Source: Desulfomonile sp963700305 (lineage in GTDB: Bacteria; Desulfobacterota; Desulfomonilia; Desulfomonilales; Desulfomonilaceae). Taken from it: a stretch of 64,000 nucleotides of DNA. The stretch covers positions 1-64,000 of the forward strand of contig CAVOXB010000014.1 in NCBI GenBank assembly GCA_963700305.1, written 5' to 3'. Position 1 is the stretch's first letter; each line of letters opens with the position of its first letter. This document shows, piece by piece, positions 1 to 9,095 of this stretch. Made by a program: the position numbers and the translations under genes. The notes under the pieces are model-generated. The model had not been told where the DNA came from. It searched no databases and saw nothing but the letters and a program-made list of their open reading frames with translations.

Positions 1-286
1 CAAATTCTTTCCAGAATCTCGTGTTGCAGTCCTGCACACACTGAGCGTACACGTAATACCTGCCGCGATCCCCATTTCTGCCACCTCGCCAGTATGGGTC
101 AACTCCGTAGAGTGATCTACAGTTTTGTTCGCATGACTCCTTGTCAAAGTTTCCATCATATTGGTTCAGGGTATACCCGTTCGCCTGAGTCATCACGAAT
201 TCTGGAGAAGCGGCCGAAGCATTTACCGCCAGCGCTGCCATTGCAACTACGACAACACCTATAAGCACAAGAGGAATTCGTCTCAT
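1..286 (-). CDS. small secreted cysteine-containing protein, 3' end beyond the window
   Basis: The reading frame begins with ATG at 286, preceded by a strong ribosome site (GGAGGAGGT), and runs off the left edge after 95 codons. The N-terminus MRRIPLVLIGVVVVAMAALA followed by VNASA is a typical Sec signal peptide. The mature part is polar and carries spaced cysteines (ESCEQNCRSLYG and VQDCNTRF), which suggests a disulfide-stabilised periplasmic or extracellular protein. I do not recognise the family, so no function is assigned. It lies downstream of the pentapeptide gene on the same strand but has its own ribosome site. Confidence 0.7.
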   Translation of the reverse strand, partial: MRRIPLVLIGVVVVAMAALAVNASAASPEFVMTQANGYTLNQYDGNFDKESCEQNCRSLYGVDPYWRGGRNGDRGRYYVYAQCVQDCNTRFWKEF

Positions 287-380
287 CTCGCACCTCCTCC
301 GCTAAATTCAAATCTTGTTTAGTTTAGATTCTTGAAAGTTATTTTAGATTCATTCAACGAAGAAAATTTGTCGACGTAAC

Positions 381-1106
381 CTATGTCTCAGATACATTTG
401 GCAGAGAATCTTCCATCATTGCGGACTCCAACAGTGCCCCATCAAGGTCGGCTCCACTGAGGTCGGCTCCTACCAATCTTGCTTCGGTAAGGTCAGCATC
501 GCGCAAGTCTGCGTCTCGCAGAAGTGCTTTATCAAGATTCGCCTGCACTAAACACGCGGAGCGGAAATTTGCATTTGTGGCTTCAGCTTCGGAGAGATTC
601 GCACCTGAAAGATCGGCTTTTGTCAGTAGGGTCTCACATAATCTGGCCTGCGAGAGTTCCGCCCCAGACAAGACAGCCCCGGAAAGGTCCGCTTGGCTGA
701 GATTGGCGCGGTAAAGCATTGCTTCGGAGAAATTAGCTCCAGGGGCATTCAACCCCGAAAGATTCGCTCCGGTGAGTTCAGCTTCCGAAAGGTTTACACC
801 TGCTCTTGCAGCTTGCTCTACCAGGTCCTTTATTGTCTCCGCGGGCGCCGAGAAAATAACCTGATCGTTAAATTGGTTCTTAATGTCCAGAGAGGACCCG
901 AGACCAGGTATTCGGCCCTCCAATTCGTGAACACCTATTGCACCAGAGGCCATCATTTTGTTGAAAAGGCTGATCAAGCCCTTGATAGACAGATTGTATT
1001 TTCGCATCAAATCGGCATGATCCATCCCTGAAATGATGTCATTACGAGCCTCTTTTGCGTCTATGTGTTTTCTTTGCACTGAAACTTCCCCGTACATCGA
1101 GACCAT
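381..1106 (-). CDS. pentapeptide-repeat protein
   Basis: About 241 residues from the ATG at 1106 (MVSMYGEV); the ATG at 1097 is equally possible. Longer starts would overlap the symporter gene, whose stop lies at 1112. The first ~60 residues hold a helical segment with the motif DLMRKYNLSIKGLISLFNK, an N-terminal module often seen in deltaproteobacterial proteins. From about residue 95 to the end there are about 25 tandem A(D/N)LSxx pentapeptides, which form a right-handed quadrilateral beta-helix. No enzymatic motif is present. Its position directly behind the symporter suggests co-transcription. Its role is unknown; pentapeptide proteins often act as protein-binding scaffolds. Confidence 0.85.
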   Translation of the reverse strand: MVSMYGEVSVQRKHIDAKEARNDIISGMDHADLMRKYNLSIKGLISLFNKMMASGAIGVHELEGRIPGLGSSLDIKNQFNDQVIFSAPAETIKDLVEQAARAGVNLSEAELTGANLSGLNAPGANFSEAMLYRANLSQADLSGAVLSGAELSQARLCETLLTKADLSGANLSEAEATNANFRSACLVQANLDKALLRDADLRDADLTEARLVGADLSGADLDGALLESAMMEDSLPNVSET

Positions 1107-1111
1107 GGGAC

Positions 1112-2893
1112 TCAAAAAGTGCTGACCGGATTCCTCACGTTTTCTATTGTATCCTGAATTTCCTGGGGTGGGGGTGGCGTATACAGGGAGACGGTGATTG
1201 TAACGGCAAAATTTATGAGCATTCCGATCGCTCCTATTCCTTCGGCTGAGATGCCCAGGAACCATGGATAGCAATGAAAAAAACCTACCTGAATTATGTA
1301 GAAGCCTGAAAAGACTATCCCTGAGAGCATACCTGCCGTAGCACCTTGGCTAGTCGTGCGCTTCCAAAAAATTCCCATGAGAATGATCGGGAAAAATGAC
1401 GATGCTGCCAAACCGAACGCGAAGGCCACCACCTGCGCGACGTACGCGGGAGGATGCGCACCGAAATAGCTGGCAAGCAACACTGTCACGGCAATTATTC
1501 CTCTTCCCAGCAGGAGCTGCCGTTTCGCCGTAGCCCGCGGATTGATCATTCGATAATAAAAGTCATGCGCCAATGCCGAGCCAATAACCAGCAACAGTCC
1601 GGCCGCGGTCGACAACGCAGCTGTCAACGCCCCAGCAACCAGCAGGCCAATGACCCAACCCGGTAATCCTGCAATTTCAGGACTTATAAGGATAGTAATG
1701 TCCGGATCGACGTAAAGCTCGTTCTTACCGTCGGCAGGAGGATTTTTCAGGACAGGCGCACCTGCGTGCTCTTGCCCGGCCTCGAACTGGGGGATTCCCT
1801 CAAACACATTACCATGAGAGTATTGGATCACTCCGTCGTGATTCTTGTCCACCCACACCACTAATCCTGTCTTTTCCCACTCTTTGAACGACTCAGAAAG
1901 TTGGCTATAAGGCTTTCCATTGACGGAATTGATCAAGTTGTACCTTGCAAACGCAGCCACCGCAGGAACGGTCGTGTAAAGCACTGCTATAAACAGCAAA
2001 GCGTAAGCTGCCGTAAGACGCGCAGCGTGCTCACTGGGAACCGTATAGAACTTCACCAAAATGTGAGGAAGCCCTGCGGTTCCAAACATCAGCGCCACTG
2101 TAATGCAAAACATATTAAGCAGCGAATCGCCTCCCGGGCCGAAGGAGGAAGTGAACGCCGCAAAACCGAGATCCGTATTCATTTTGTTCAAGACGTCCAG
2201 GAGGAAATTGCCCGAGTCTTTCCCATGTGCAATCGCACCCCCCAAGGCAGCCTGTGGGAGGGGGATTCCGGTTATTTCAGTGGCAATGAGACACGCTGGA
2301 ATGAGAAACGCCAGCATCATGATTATGTACTGCGTCACCTGGGTCCAGCCGATTCCTTTCATGCCTCCAAATACGGCATAAAGAAAAACCACTACCGACC
2401 CTATTGTCACCGCCGTATGGATGTCTACGCTCAGAGCTCGCGACAGTATTATGCCCACGCCGCGAATCTGGCCACAGACGTACACAAAAGAAATCAATAT
2501 CGCGCAAAACAAGGCCGCGGCACGCGCAGTATTCGAATAATAACGATCGCCGACAAATTCAGGGACAGTGAAGCGCCCCAGTTTTCGTAAGTATGGTGCT
2601 AAAAGGATCGCCAGGAGAACATACCCACCGCTCCAACCCATTATGTATACAGAACCGGAATTCCCCGTAAAGGCGAGCAGACCCGCTATGGACATGAAGG
2701 AAGCCGCGCTTATCCAGTCCGCGGCTGTAGCTATGCCGTTGAACACAGGCGGCATTTCCATTCCGGCCACGTAGAAGCCTTTCTTTTCGAGCGTCGCAGC
2801 ACGCCACGAAATCAGCACGTACAGGCCGAATACGGCTCCTACAACCAGATATATCCAAGCGACAGGCGAAATGGTCGATCTCCTTTCACGCAA
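1112..2893 (-). CDS. sodium:solute symporter, acetate/monocarboxylate (ActP-like) type
   Basis: A protein of about 590 residues with 13 or so hydrophobic segments, typical of the SSS family. The N-terminal region (DWISAASFMSIAGLLAF, GWSGGYVLLAILLAPYLRK, FTVPEFVGDRYYS) matches the ActP/MctC acetate and monocarboxylate branch. A hydrophilic loop of about 75 residues near positions 335-410 is larger than in ActP. The DUF4212 gene 21 bp upstream is the usual small partner of this branch, and the nearby acyl-CoA synthetases fit uptake of acetate or propionate. The start is uncertain: the longest frame begins with TTG at 2893, but a well-placed AAGGAG site lies 7 bases before an ATT codon at 2872. 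Confidence 0.88.
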   Translation of the reverse strand: MRERRSTISPVAWIYLVVGAVFGLYVLISWRAATLEKKGFYVAGMEMPPVFNGIATAADWISAASFMSIAGLLAFTGNSGSVYIMGWSGGYVLLAILLAPYLRKLGRFTVPEFVGDRYYSNTARAAALFCAILISFVYVCGQIRGVGIILSRALSVDIHTAVTIGSVVVFLYAVFGGMKGIGWTQVTQYIIMMLAFLIPACLIATEITGIPLPQAALGGAIAHGKDSGNFLLDVLNKMNTDLGFAAFTSSFGPGGDSLLNMFCITVALMFGTAGLPHILVKFYTVPSEHAARLTAAYALLFIAVLYTTVPAVAAFARYNLINSVNGKPYSQLSESFKEWEKTGLVVWVDKNHDGVIQYSHGNVFEGIPQFEAGQEHAGAPVLKNPPADGKNELYVDPDITILISPEIAGLPGWVIGLLVAGALTAALSTAAGLLLVIGSALAHDFYYRMINPRATAKRQLLLGRGIIAVTVLLASYFGAHPPAYVAQVVAFAFGLAASSFFPIILMGIFWKRTTSQGATAGMLSGIVFSGFYIIQVGFFHCYPWFLGISAEGIGAIGMLINFAVTITVSLYTPPPPQEIQDTIENVRNPVSTF

Positions 2894-2914
2894 GCCGCCG
2901 CTGAATCAAGGAAT

Positions 2915-3166
2915 TTACTCCTGAGGACCCAGCAATCTATCCAGTCTACCCATGATGAAGCAGTAAGCGAATGCCAACACAACAAACATGATCACCGCAC
3001 CCTGGGTTGCGAACCAATATCCGAGCGGAAAACCCCAGAGATGAACGCCGTCAAGCGGGCCAGCCAAGAGAACCCCGAATCCGTAGGACACTATTGCCCA
3101 TGCCGACAGTAATCCCACAGTTAATAGGCTGCTCAAGCGCCGATACTGCAATAGATTTTTTTTCAT
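2915..3166 (-). CDS. DUF4212 small subunit of sodium/substrate symporter
   Basis: 83 residues with two membrane segments (about 15-35 and 50-72) and the family features WAIVSYGFGVLLAGPLDG, GFPLGYWFATQG and AYCFIMGRLD. DUF4212 proteins are encoded just before SSS symporters of the acetate/solute type and are thought to be an accessory subunit; the same order is seen here with a 21-bp gap to the symporter. The start is ATG at 3166 with a modest GGGAAG site. This is probably the first gene of a three-gene transcript (DUF4212, symporter, pentapeptide protein). Confidence 0.9.
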   Translation of the reverse strand: MKKNLLQYRRLSSLLTVGLLSAWAIVSYGFGVLLAGPLDGVHLWGFPLGYWFATQGAVIMFVVLAFAYCFIMGRLDRLLGPQE

Positions 3167-3484
3167 AAAGGTCTTCCCAGAGAGTAACGACTCAGGACGG
3201 AGTCACTCAAGAATACCAGAGGTCACCCGTAATAGGTAAAGATTTTTCTCGTGGAAAGCCAGGAGCCTGACATATGAATTCTGCCATGATTGTCAGGATG
3301 AGCATGTCCGTGCGAATGCACAGAATCAGTCTCAGATTGTCGCTCATTAGGCTGGTTCGCGTCATTGGCTCATTATAATTGTCCAGGACTTGTTAGTTTG
3401 AAGTGTAGCTGAATGAGAAAGGTCAGTTCAGCGTAAACGCCGTCTCGCCAGGGGGCTAAGCGTGTATCAGCTGTCTTTCTTCTC
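3167..3484. other. intergenic region
   Basis: 318 bp between the DUF4212 gene and the DUF485 gene, both on the minus strand. It should contain the promoter of the symporter operon, but I see no convincing -35/-10 pair, terminator or repeat in it. Confidence 0.5.
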
Positions 3485-3829
3485 TTATCCGAGTTTCAGC
3501 TCATTGAGCAATTCACTGGTCAGCCGGTCTGAAACCCTGTTTGCCCAAGATGCATAATACACGGCTATGCCCCATGACACGAAAAACTGTGAAAGAGCAA
3601 ATAGATAGCCTAAGTTAATATCTCCGATGACCTTTACGCTGAAAAGGCCCGGCGCAGCTCCCGCACCGATAGGCAGTAGAAAATAGTAAATAGTCGAGAA
3701 TATCCACCAGCCGAACAAAAAAAATGTCTTTCTGCGGTGAATTTCTATAAATTTTGGATTTCTGGCTATAGCGGTCCAGTCTTCTGGTCTCGGTCCACTG
3801 GGGCCATTGAAATGGGATTCTTGCGCCAC
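3485..3829 (-). CDS. DUF485 family membrane protein (YjcH-like)
   Basis: 114 residues starting at GTG 3829, chosen because AAGGAAGGAG lies 8 bases upstream; the frame is open further but without a better site. A basic segment (FIEIHRRKTFFLFGWWIFS) leads into the first membrane helix, and a second helix covers LGYLFALSQFFVSWGIAVYY. This matches DUF485 (YjcH), which in E. coli is encoded between acs and actP. In this window it diverges from the propionyl-CoA synthetase gene and lies upstream of the symporter genes, the same functional neighbourhood. Its exact role in acetate uptake is not known. Confidence 0.82.
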   Translation of the reverse strand: MAQESHFNGPSGPRPEDWTAIARNPKFIEIHRRKTFFLFGWWIFSTIYYFLLPIGAGAAPGLFSVKVIGDINLGYLFALSQFFVSWGIAVYYASWANRVSDRLTSELLNELKLG

Positions 3830-4474
3830 GTCAATTACTCCTTCCTTTTGGATATGCCGGATCCCAGAAGGTGTCACGAGCGTTTAGCGAGTATGAAATA
3901 AAAAAGCCAATAGATATAATGCAATCGGAAAGTACCGAATCATTCCGACTCCTTGTCCCGCAAAAGTCGGTCTCTAGTATGCTGTACCAAAGCGTAACTC
4001 GAATTGCCCCGGAAACGCAAGAACTAAAAGCATACTTTGTGAACCAAGAGTTACATCCCATCCCAAGGTGTGCATCTGTAAGGGGCCGCGAAATTATCTC
4101 ATACGGAGCTCGGTTTTTTGGTAGGCAGTCCATTCATCTTTCCCTATATAACAAACAGAGCTTGCGATCCTTACAGAAAACTGTCATGATGGGCGCTCTT
4201 CTGTGAAGATTCAGCCACGTCAGTAAGCGGGGCCTTGGAAAATACTCGGATTATCGCCATCTTATATTTTGGTCGATTGACAAAGTACTCTCGCAATACT
4301 GCGACCTTGTCCGGTCAACGAAGAACTCCTTGTGGAGCGATGAAAACCAATAAGAGTTAACATTCGAGCGGATCTGTCGGCATTATGATCTCCATGCAGG
4401 CAATTTCCAACTTGGTCGACTTCGTCAACTCAACACGAGTTATATCTCGTGAGAGATAGGAACTGGGGGTTACC
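3830..4474. other. divergent intergenic region
   Basis: 645 bp between the divergently transcribed DUF485 gene and propionyl-CoA synthetase. A short frame at 3871-4206 has no ribosome site and no recognisable protein sequence, so I treat it as non-coding. The region is expected to hold promoters for both directions; the only structured site I see is the palindrome at 4443-4458. Confidence 0.5.
4443..4458. promoter_or_regulatory. possible operator palindrome
   Basis: TATCTC-GTGA-GAGATA is a perfect inverted repeat with 6-bp arms, 16 bases upstream of the propionyl-CoA synthetase start. It could bind a dimeric regulator or form a small hairpin in the leader. There is no second copy in the window to support it. 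Confidence 0.3.
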
Positions 4475-6373
4475 ATGAAGTATGAAGAGGCTTACCGAGA
4501 GTCCCTGGAGAATCCCGATGCCTTCTGGGGGAGAGCAGCGGAAGAAATCGCCTGGGACCGCAAGTGGGACAAGGTTCTGGATTTTTCGAATCCTCCTTTT
4601 TATAAGTGGTTCGAAGGAGGCAAATTGAATTCCTGTTTCAATGCGGTCGACTACCACATCGAACAGGGCCGCGGGGATCAAACGGCGGTGATTTACGATA
4701 GTCCTGTGACCGGCACGGTAAAGAAGTTCACATTCTCTGAGCTAAAGGAAAGGGTCTCCAAGATCGCCGGATTTCTCAAACAACTTGGAGTTAGTAAGGG
4801 AGACACAGTCCTGATCTACATGCCCATGATACCCGAGGCGCTGACGTCCATGCTCGCGTGTGCAAGGCTAGGAGCGATTCACTCTGTGGTGTTCGGAGGA
4901 TTCGCGGCTCGCGAATTGGCGGTACGCATAGACGACGCAGCACCCAAAGTCATCCTTTCTGCCTCTTGCGGTATTGAAGTGCAACGAGTGATACCGTATA
5001 AGCCATTGCTTGACGAAGCGATTGAGATTTCCAGTCACAAACCCGAGAAATGCGTGATTTATCAGCGTCCTCAAATTCAGGCGGAACTCAAGCCCGGAAG
5101 AGATTTGGATTGGGCAGACCTTGAATCGAATGCGCAGCCCGCAGATTGCGTTTCCGTGGAAGCAACGGATCCCCTGTATATTCTGTACACTTCCGGGACC
5201 ACAGGAAAACCCAAGGGAGTGGTCCGTGACAACGGCGGACATGCTGTTGCTCTCAAGTGGAGCATGAAGCACATCTATGGCATAGGTCCCGGTGACGTGT
5301 ACTGGGCAGCTTCCGACGTGGGATGGGTCGTGGGGCATTCCTATATTGTCTACGCGCCTCTTTTCGTGGGTGCGACCACGGTGTTATACGAGGGCAAGCC
5401 AGTAGGCACTCCGGATCCAGGGGCTTTCTGGCGGGTCATTTCCCAGCACGGCGTGAAAGCGCTCTTCACGGCTCCAACAGCTATCCGGGCCATAAAGAGG
5501 GAAGACCCCAAAGGTGAGTTTCTCAAGAAATATGATATATCCAAGTTCGAGACCCTGTTCCTCGCCGGTGAAAGACTTGATCCCGACACCTACTTCTGGG
5601 CCTCGGACCTGCTGAAGATTCCTGTCATAGACCACTGGTGGCAGACCGAAACGGGCTGGGCCATCGCGGGGAACTTCAGGGGTCTGGAACTGTTCCCAAC
5701 AAAGCCGGGATCAGCCACAATGCCCATGCCCGGGTACAACATCAAGATACTCGATGGCGCTACAGCAGAGGAATTAGGGCCCAACCTGAATGGCGTCATA
5801 GTGGTTAAATTACCCCTTCCACCGGCAAATCTTCCCACGCTCTGGAAAGATGACAAACGTTTTGTGGAATCGTACATGAATCCATTCCCAGGTTATTATC
5901 TTACAGGTGACGGGGGGTACATGGACGAAGAAGGTTACGTGTTCGTCATGGGCCGCATTGACGACGTTATCAACGTGGCGGGTCATCGATTGTCCACAGG
6001 TGGCATGGAAGAAGTCCTGGCAACGCATCCCGATGTTGCGGAATGCGCAGTGATTGGCGCTGCAGATGGTTTGAAAGGCCAGGTCCCGGTTGGATTCGTA
6101 GTCCTGAAAGCCGGCGTGAAGCGTCCTTATGCTGAAATAGTGTCGGAAGTGGTTCAAATGGTTCGCAAGGAGATCGGACCGGTCGCAGCATTCAAGCAAG
6201 CGGTTGTAGTGGCCCGTTTGCCCAAAACCAGATCCGGCAAGGTACTGAGGGGCACAATGCGGAAAATAGCAGACGGAGAGGAGTTCAATGTCCCGTCTAC
6301 TATCGATGATCCATCAACTCTGGAAGAGATAGGTTCTGCGCTTACCACCATAGGTTATGGGAAGAAATCCTAG
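4475..6373 (+). CDS. prpE: propionyl-CoA synthetase (AMP-forming, PrpE-like)
   Basis: 632 residues, the usual length for this family. It activates propionate (or another short-chain acid) to its CoA ester through an acyl-AMP intermediate. The ATP-binding loop YTSGTTGKPKGVVRDNGGH, the segment WAASDVGWVVGHSYIVYAP and the adenine motif HWWQTETGW are characteristic of PrpE/ACSS3 rather than plain acetyl-CoA synthetase. The C-terminal PKTRSGKVLRGTMRK carries the catalytic lysine, which in related enzymes is regulated by acetylation. The start is ATG 4475 after a GGGGG site. The reading frame is intact, unlike several neighbours. With the carboxylase at 38-41.7 kb and the methylmalonyl-CoA decarboxylase at 56 kb it fits propionate metabolism. 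Confidence 0.9.
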   Translation: MKYEEAYRESLENPDAFWGRAAEEIAWDRKWDKVLDFSNPPFYKWFEGGKLNSCFNAVDYHIEQGRGDQTAVIYDSPVTGTVKKFTFSELKERVSKIAGFLKQLGVSKGDTVLIYMPMIPEALTSMLACARLGAIHSVVFGGFAARELAVRIDDAAPKVILSASCGIEVQRVIPYKPLLDEAIEISSHKPEKCVIYQRPQIQAELKPGRDLDWADLESNAQPADCVSVEATDPLYILYTSGTTGKPKGVVRDNGGHAVALKWSMKHIYGIGPGDVYWAASDVGWVVGHSYIVYAPLFVGATTVLYEGKPVGTPDPGAFWRVISQHGVKALFTAPTAIRAIKREDPKGEFLKKYDISKFETLFLAGERLDPDTYFWASDLLKIPVIDHWWQTETGWAIAGNFRGLELFPTKPGSATMPMPGYNIKILDGATAEELGPNLNGVIVVKLPLPPANLPTLWKDDKRFVESYMNPFPGYYLTGDGGYMDEEGYVFVMGRIDDVINVAGHRLSTGGMEEVLATHPDVAECAVIGAADGLKGQVPVGFVVLKAGVKRPYAEIVSEVVQMVRKEIGPVAAFKQAVVVARLPKTRSGKVLRGTMRKIADGEEFNVPSTIDDPSTLEEIGSALTTIGYGKKS

Positions 6374-6784
6374 CGAACAGATAGCGAAAACCGAGCGGGG
6401 ATGCACAAATAACGCGTCCTCGCCCGGCCTGCAAACAAGTCAATTTTTCAAAGGGAATGCTCATTCACCGAGTCTCTTCCTCCCCACAAAAATCATTGCT
6501 GGAACAACAGTTACGAACAAGCTGTCATCATTTAAAGACTCGGGCAAGAAAATCGATTCGCATGCGACCCTAACAGCAGGCATGCTAAAAGGACTGGAAT
6601 ATTCAGTCGGAATCTTTTAATTTTGATCTGGATGGGCAGCCGCTATAGATGAAATAAGGCTTTTCAAGTATCGATGAATTCTCGGGCAGGGAAGGGCGTG
6701 CCCTGATGATCGATAAAATATCGGTGCTGGCCTCGGAAATGGCGTCAGTAGTAATTCTTACGTACCTGTAATGGAGATTGCGGC
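6374..6784. other. intergenic region
   Basis: 411 bp between two synthetase genes on the same strand. A short open frame here (6357-6620) overlaps the end of prpE and shows no protein-like sequence. No terminator or clear promoter is visible. Confidence 0.45.
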
Positions 6785-8692
6785 ATGAACCACACGGCCA
6801 AACCATACGATGCACATTTGAAAAGATTCGAACAAACCGCATATGTGAAGGGATTGGAACAATACAAAAAGGCTTACCGGCAATCCATTGATGATCCCCA
6901 CGGCTTCTGGGCGGAACGGGGCGAAGAATACATCGCGTGGTTCAAGAAATGGGATTTTGTCCTCCAGCAGGATATGGATGAGGCGAGAACCCAGTGGTTT
7001 GGAGGCGGAAAACTCAATGCGTCTTACAATTGTATAGATCGCCACTTGAGGGAGCATGGACACAAGACGGCATTCTACTGGGAAGGCGATGATCCCGCAG
7101 AGTCTCGCTCCATAACTTATTCCGATCTCTACGATTCCGTGAACAAGTGTGCTGCAGTTCTGCAGTCCAGGGGGGTGGGCAAAGGCGATGTCGTGGCCAT
7201 ACACTTGCCCATGATTCCCGAGTTACCTGTTGCAATGTTGGCTTGTGCACGAATCGGGGCAATTCATTGTGTAATCTTCAGTGAATTTGGAAAGGAGTCT
7301 CTTGCAGCGAGGATTCAGGTCTGTCAAGCAAAGTTGGTCGTGACTTCGGACGGTGCAAAGAGAAACGGAAAGGTCATTCCTATAAAAGAAAAGGTGAGTG
7401 AATCTCTAAAAAAATGTCCATCTGTTGAAACTGTAGTAGTGGTAGATCGTTGCGGTTTGAATCCTGAACTGGACTCACCCAAAGAGGTGTGGTGGCATGA
7501 AGCCGCTGCGGATCCTTCTCTGCGGGGGGAAATATCGCCGGAACACATGGATGCAGAAGATCCGTTGTTCGTATTCCATGCCAGCTTGGGGATAGGTAAG
7601 CCCAGAGGACTGGTGCATACTCATGCCGGATATCTTCTATGGACTGCCATGACAACGCGATTGATCTTCGATCTGCGTCCAGATGACATTTTTTGGTGTA
7701 CAGAGGATCTGGGGCTAATTGCAGGGCACAGTATGAGCCTTTATGGAGCACTTCTAAATGGAGTAAGTTCCGTATTGTTTGAGGGATCTCTGGATCAACC
7801 CTCGGCAGATCGATGCTGGCAAATTATTGAAAAACTGCGAATTACTAAGTTCTGTACAGGCCCGAGCTCAGTGCGGGCTCTGGCCCTCGATGGAACTGAG
7901 AATGTCCGGCACCACGATTTGTCTTCCCTTGAGATCCTTGGAAGCTCAGGTCAACGTATGACTCCAGAAGCATGGGAATGGCTCTATCAATACGTGGGAG
8001 GAAGCCGCTGTCCGATTATGGATACGTGGTGGCAAACAGAATCAGGCGGTCCGATGATGTCCCCGTTGCCCGGAGTTGCTCCCCTGAAACCAGGTTCAGT
8101 ATCGTTCCCCTTTTTCGGAGTTGACCCAGTCATCCTGGATCTCGACACCGGTGAAGAGACGAGATTCCCCAACCAGGAAGGGGCTTTCTTTATTCGGGGA
8201 CCGTGGCCCGGAATGGCTCGAACCGTATTCAACGATCACGAAGAATACCGGGATTCATATTACGCGCCGTTCCCAGGCCTGTTCATAACCAGCGACGGAG
8301 CCAAGAAAGACGAAGACGGCTATTATTGGATGACCGGCCGCATAGACGATGTGATCAATGTTTCCGGACGGAGGATTGGTGCGTGGGAAATCGAAACAGC
8401 TGTCGGTTCCCATGCTGCGGTGAGCGAAGCAACAGCAGTGGGTTTTCCGCACCCGATCAAGGGCCAGGGCGTCTACCTTTTCGTCACACTTCATCAGGGA
8501 TATGAGCGGTCTGATGAATTGAAAGAAGAATTGTCGGAATTCCTCCGCGATCACATCTGCACAATGGCATTACCAGATGCTCTTCAGTGGGCAGACGCGT
8601 TGCCCAAGACCCGCAGCGGAAAGATATTAAGACGTCTCCTCCAAGAATCGCGGCAGGACAGGTGGACAATCTTGGAGACACCACAACGGTAG
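6785..8692 (+). CDS. acetyl-CoA synthetase paralog with altered ATP-binding loop (probable pseudoenzyme)
   Basis: 635 residues, collinear with the canonical acetyl-CoA synthetase at 17505. The adenine motif WWQTESGG and the C-terminal PKTRSGKILRR lysine are kept. However, the P-loop, YTSGSTGKPKG in the paralog, reads FHASLGIGKPRG at residues 264-275. CTADIGWVTGHSY has become CTEDLGLIAGHSM, FYTAPTAIRAL has become FCTGPSSVRAL, and the TGDG motif reads TSDG. These positions bind ATP or acyl-AMP, so normal activity is doubtful. The frame is otherwise intact for 1.9 kb, which argues for retained expression. A single-base deletion near 8647 replaces the expected C-terminal tail. The start is ATG 6785 after GGAGATTGCGGC. 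Confidence 0.8.
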   Translation: MNHTAKPYDAHLKRFEQTAYVKGLEQYKKAYRQSIDDPHGFWAERGEEYIAWFKKWDFVLQQDMDEARTQWFGGGKLNASYNCIDRHLREHGHKTAFYWEGDDPAESRSITYSDLYDSVNKCAAVLQSRGVGKGDVVAIHLPMIPELPVAMLACARIGAIHCVIFSEFGKESLAARIQVCQAKLVVTSDGAKRNGKVIPIKEKVSESLKKCPSVETVVVVDRCGLNPELDSPKEVWWHEAAADPSLRGEISPEHMDAEDPLFVFHASLGIGKPRGLVHTHAGYLLWTAMTTRLIFDLRPDDIFWCTEDLGLIAGHSMSLYGALLNGVSSVLFEGSLDQPSADRCWQIIEKLRITKFCTGPSSVRALALDGTENVRHHDLSSLEILGSSGQRMTPEAWEWLYQYVGGSRCPIMDTWWQTESGGPMMSPLPGVAPLKPGSVSFPFFGVDPVILDLDTGEETRFPNQEGAFFIRGPWPGMARTVFNDHEEYRDSYYAPFPGLFITSDGAKKDEDGYYWMTGRIDDVINVSGRRIGAWEIETAVGSHAAVSEATAVGFPHPIKGQGVYLFVTLHQGYERSDELKEELSEFLRDHICTMALPDALQWADALPKTRSGKILRRLLQESRQDRWTILETPQR

Positions 8693-8745
8693 CTGACCCA
8701 AGCGTGTTAGAGCCGCTCATCAGAGACAGGATCGACCTTCTTTAG
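8648..8745 (+). pseudogene. out-of-frame C-terminal tail of the acetyl-CoA synthetase paralog
   Basis: In the other reading frame the bases from 8650 to the TAG at 8743 translate to AAGQVDNLGDTTTVADPSVL followed by EPLIRDRIDLL. This matches the tail of the acetyl-CoA synthetase ending at 19467 (AAGQVEDLGDTTTLADPTVM). One lost base in a run of A at about 8646-8647 explains the shift. The in-frame product ends instead at 8692. Confidence 0.8.
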
Positions 8746-9095
8746 TAGCGAGGAATTCCTGGTTGCGATCCTCTCAAAATTGAATAGTAGAAAGAAATTT
8801 GCTGGGAGGCCGTGAGGCGTTGAAAAAAGCGTGAGGTGCTATCCAGTCGTGGCATCAGGAAACGGCCGTGCGTCAGGCGGCTCTGGCAGCTATCAAGATC
8901 TTCCTCCTTTGAGACGACAAATTTGTTTCTTGGCCAACTGAGGAATTAACCTTCATTCCTAATATTATTGTAAGTCAGGATTTCCAGCCTGCATATCCTA
9001 AAAGTTGATAATGGCAAGGTGCAAAATCCATCCCCTCGGCATTCTGAGATCCGTCCACCTGTAATCGGCTGATTTTTAAATAGTTGGAGGTCTTC
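8746..9095. other. intergenic region
   Basis: 350 bp between the synthetase remnant and the molybdenum hydroxylase small subunit. I see no gene, terminator or repeat; the last part should carry the promoter for the hydroxylase genes. Confidence 0.45.

Noticed and set aside
1901..2590. 229-codon frame antisense to the symporter gene
   Set aside because: The symporter on the other strand has clear homology throughout; the antisense frame is basic and low in hydrophobics, a typical shadow.
3871..4206. 111-codon plus-strand frame in the divergent region
   Set aside because: No ribosome site, no protein-like composition, and it partly lies opposite another open frame; treated as chance.
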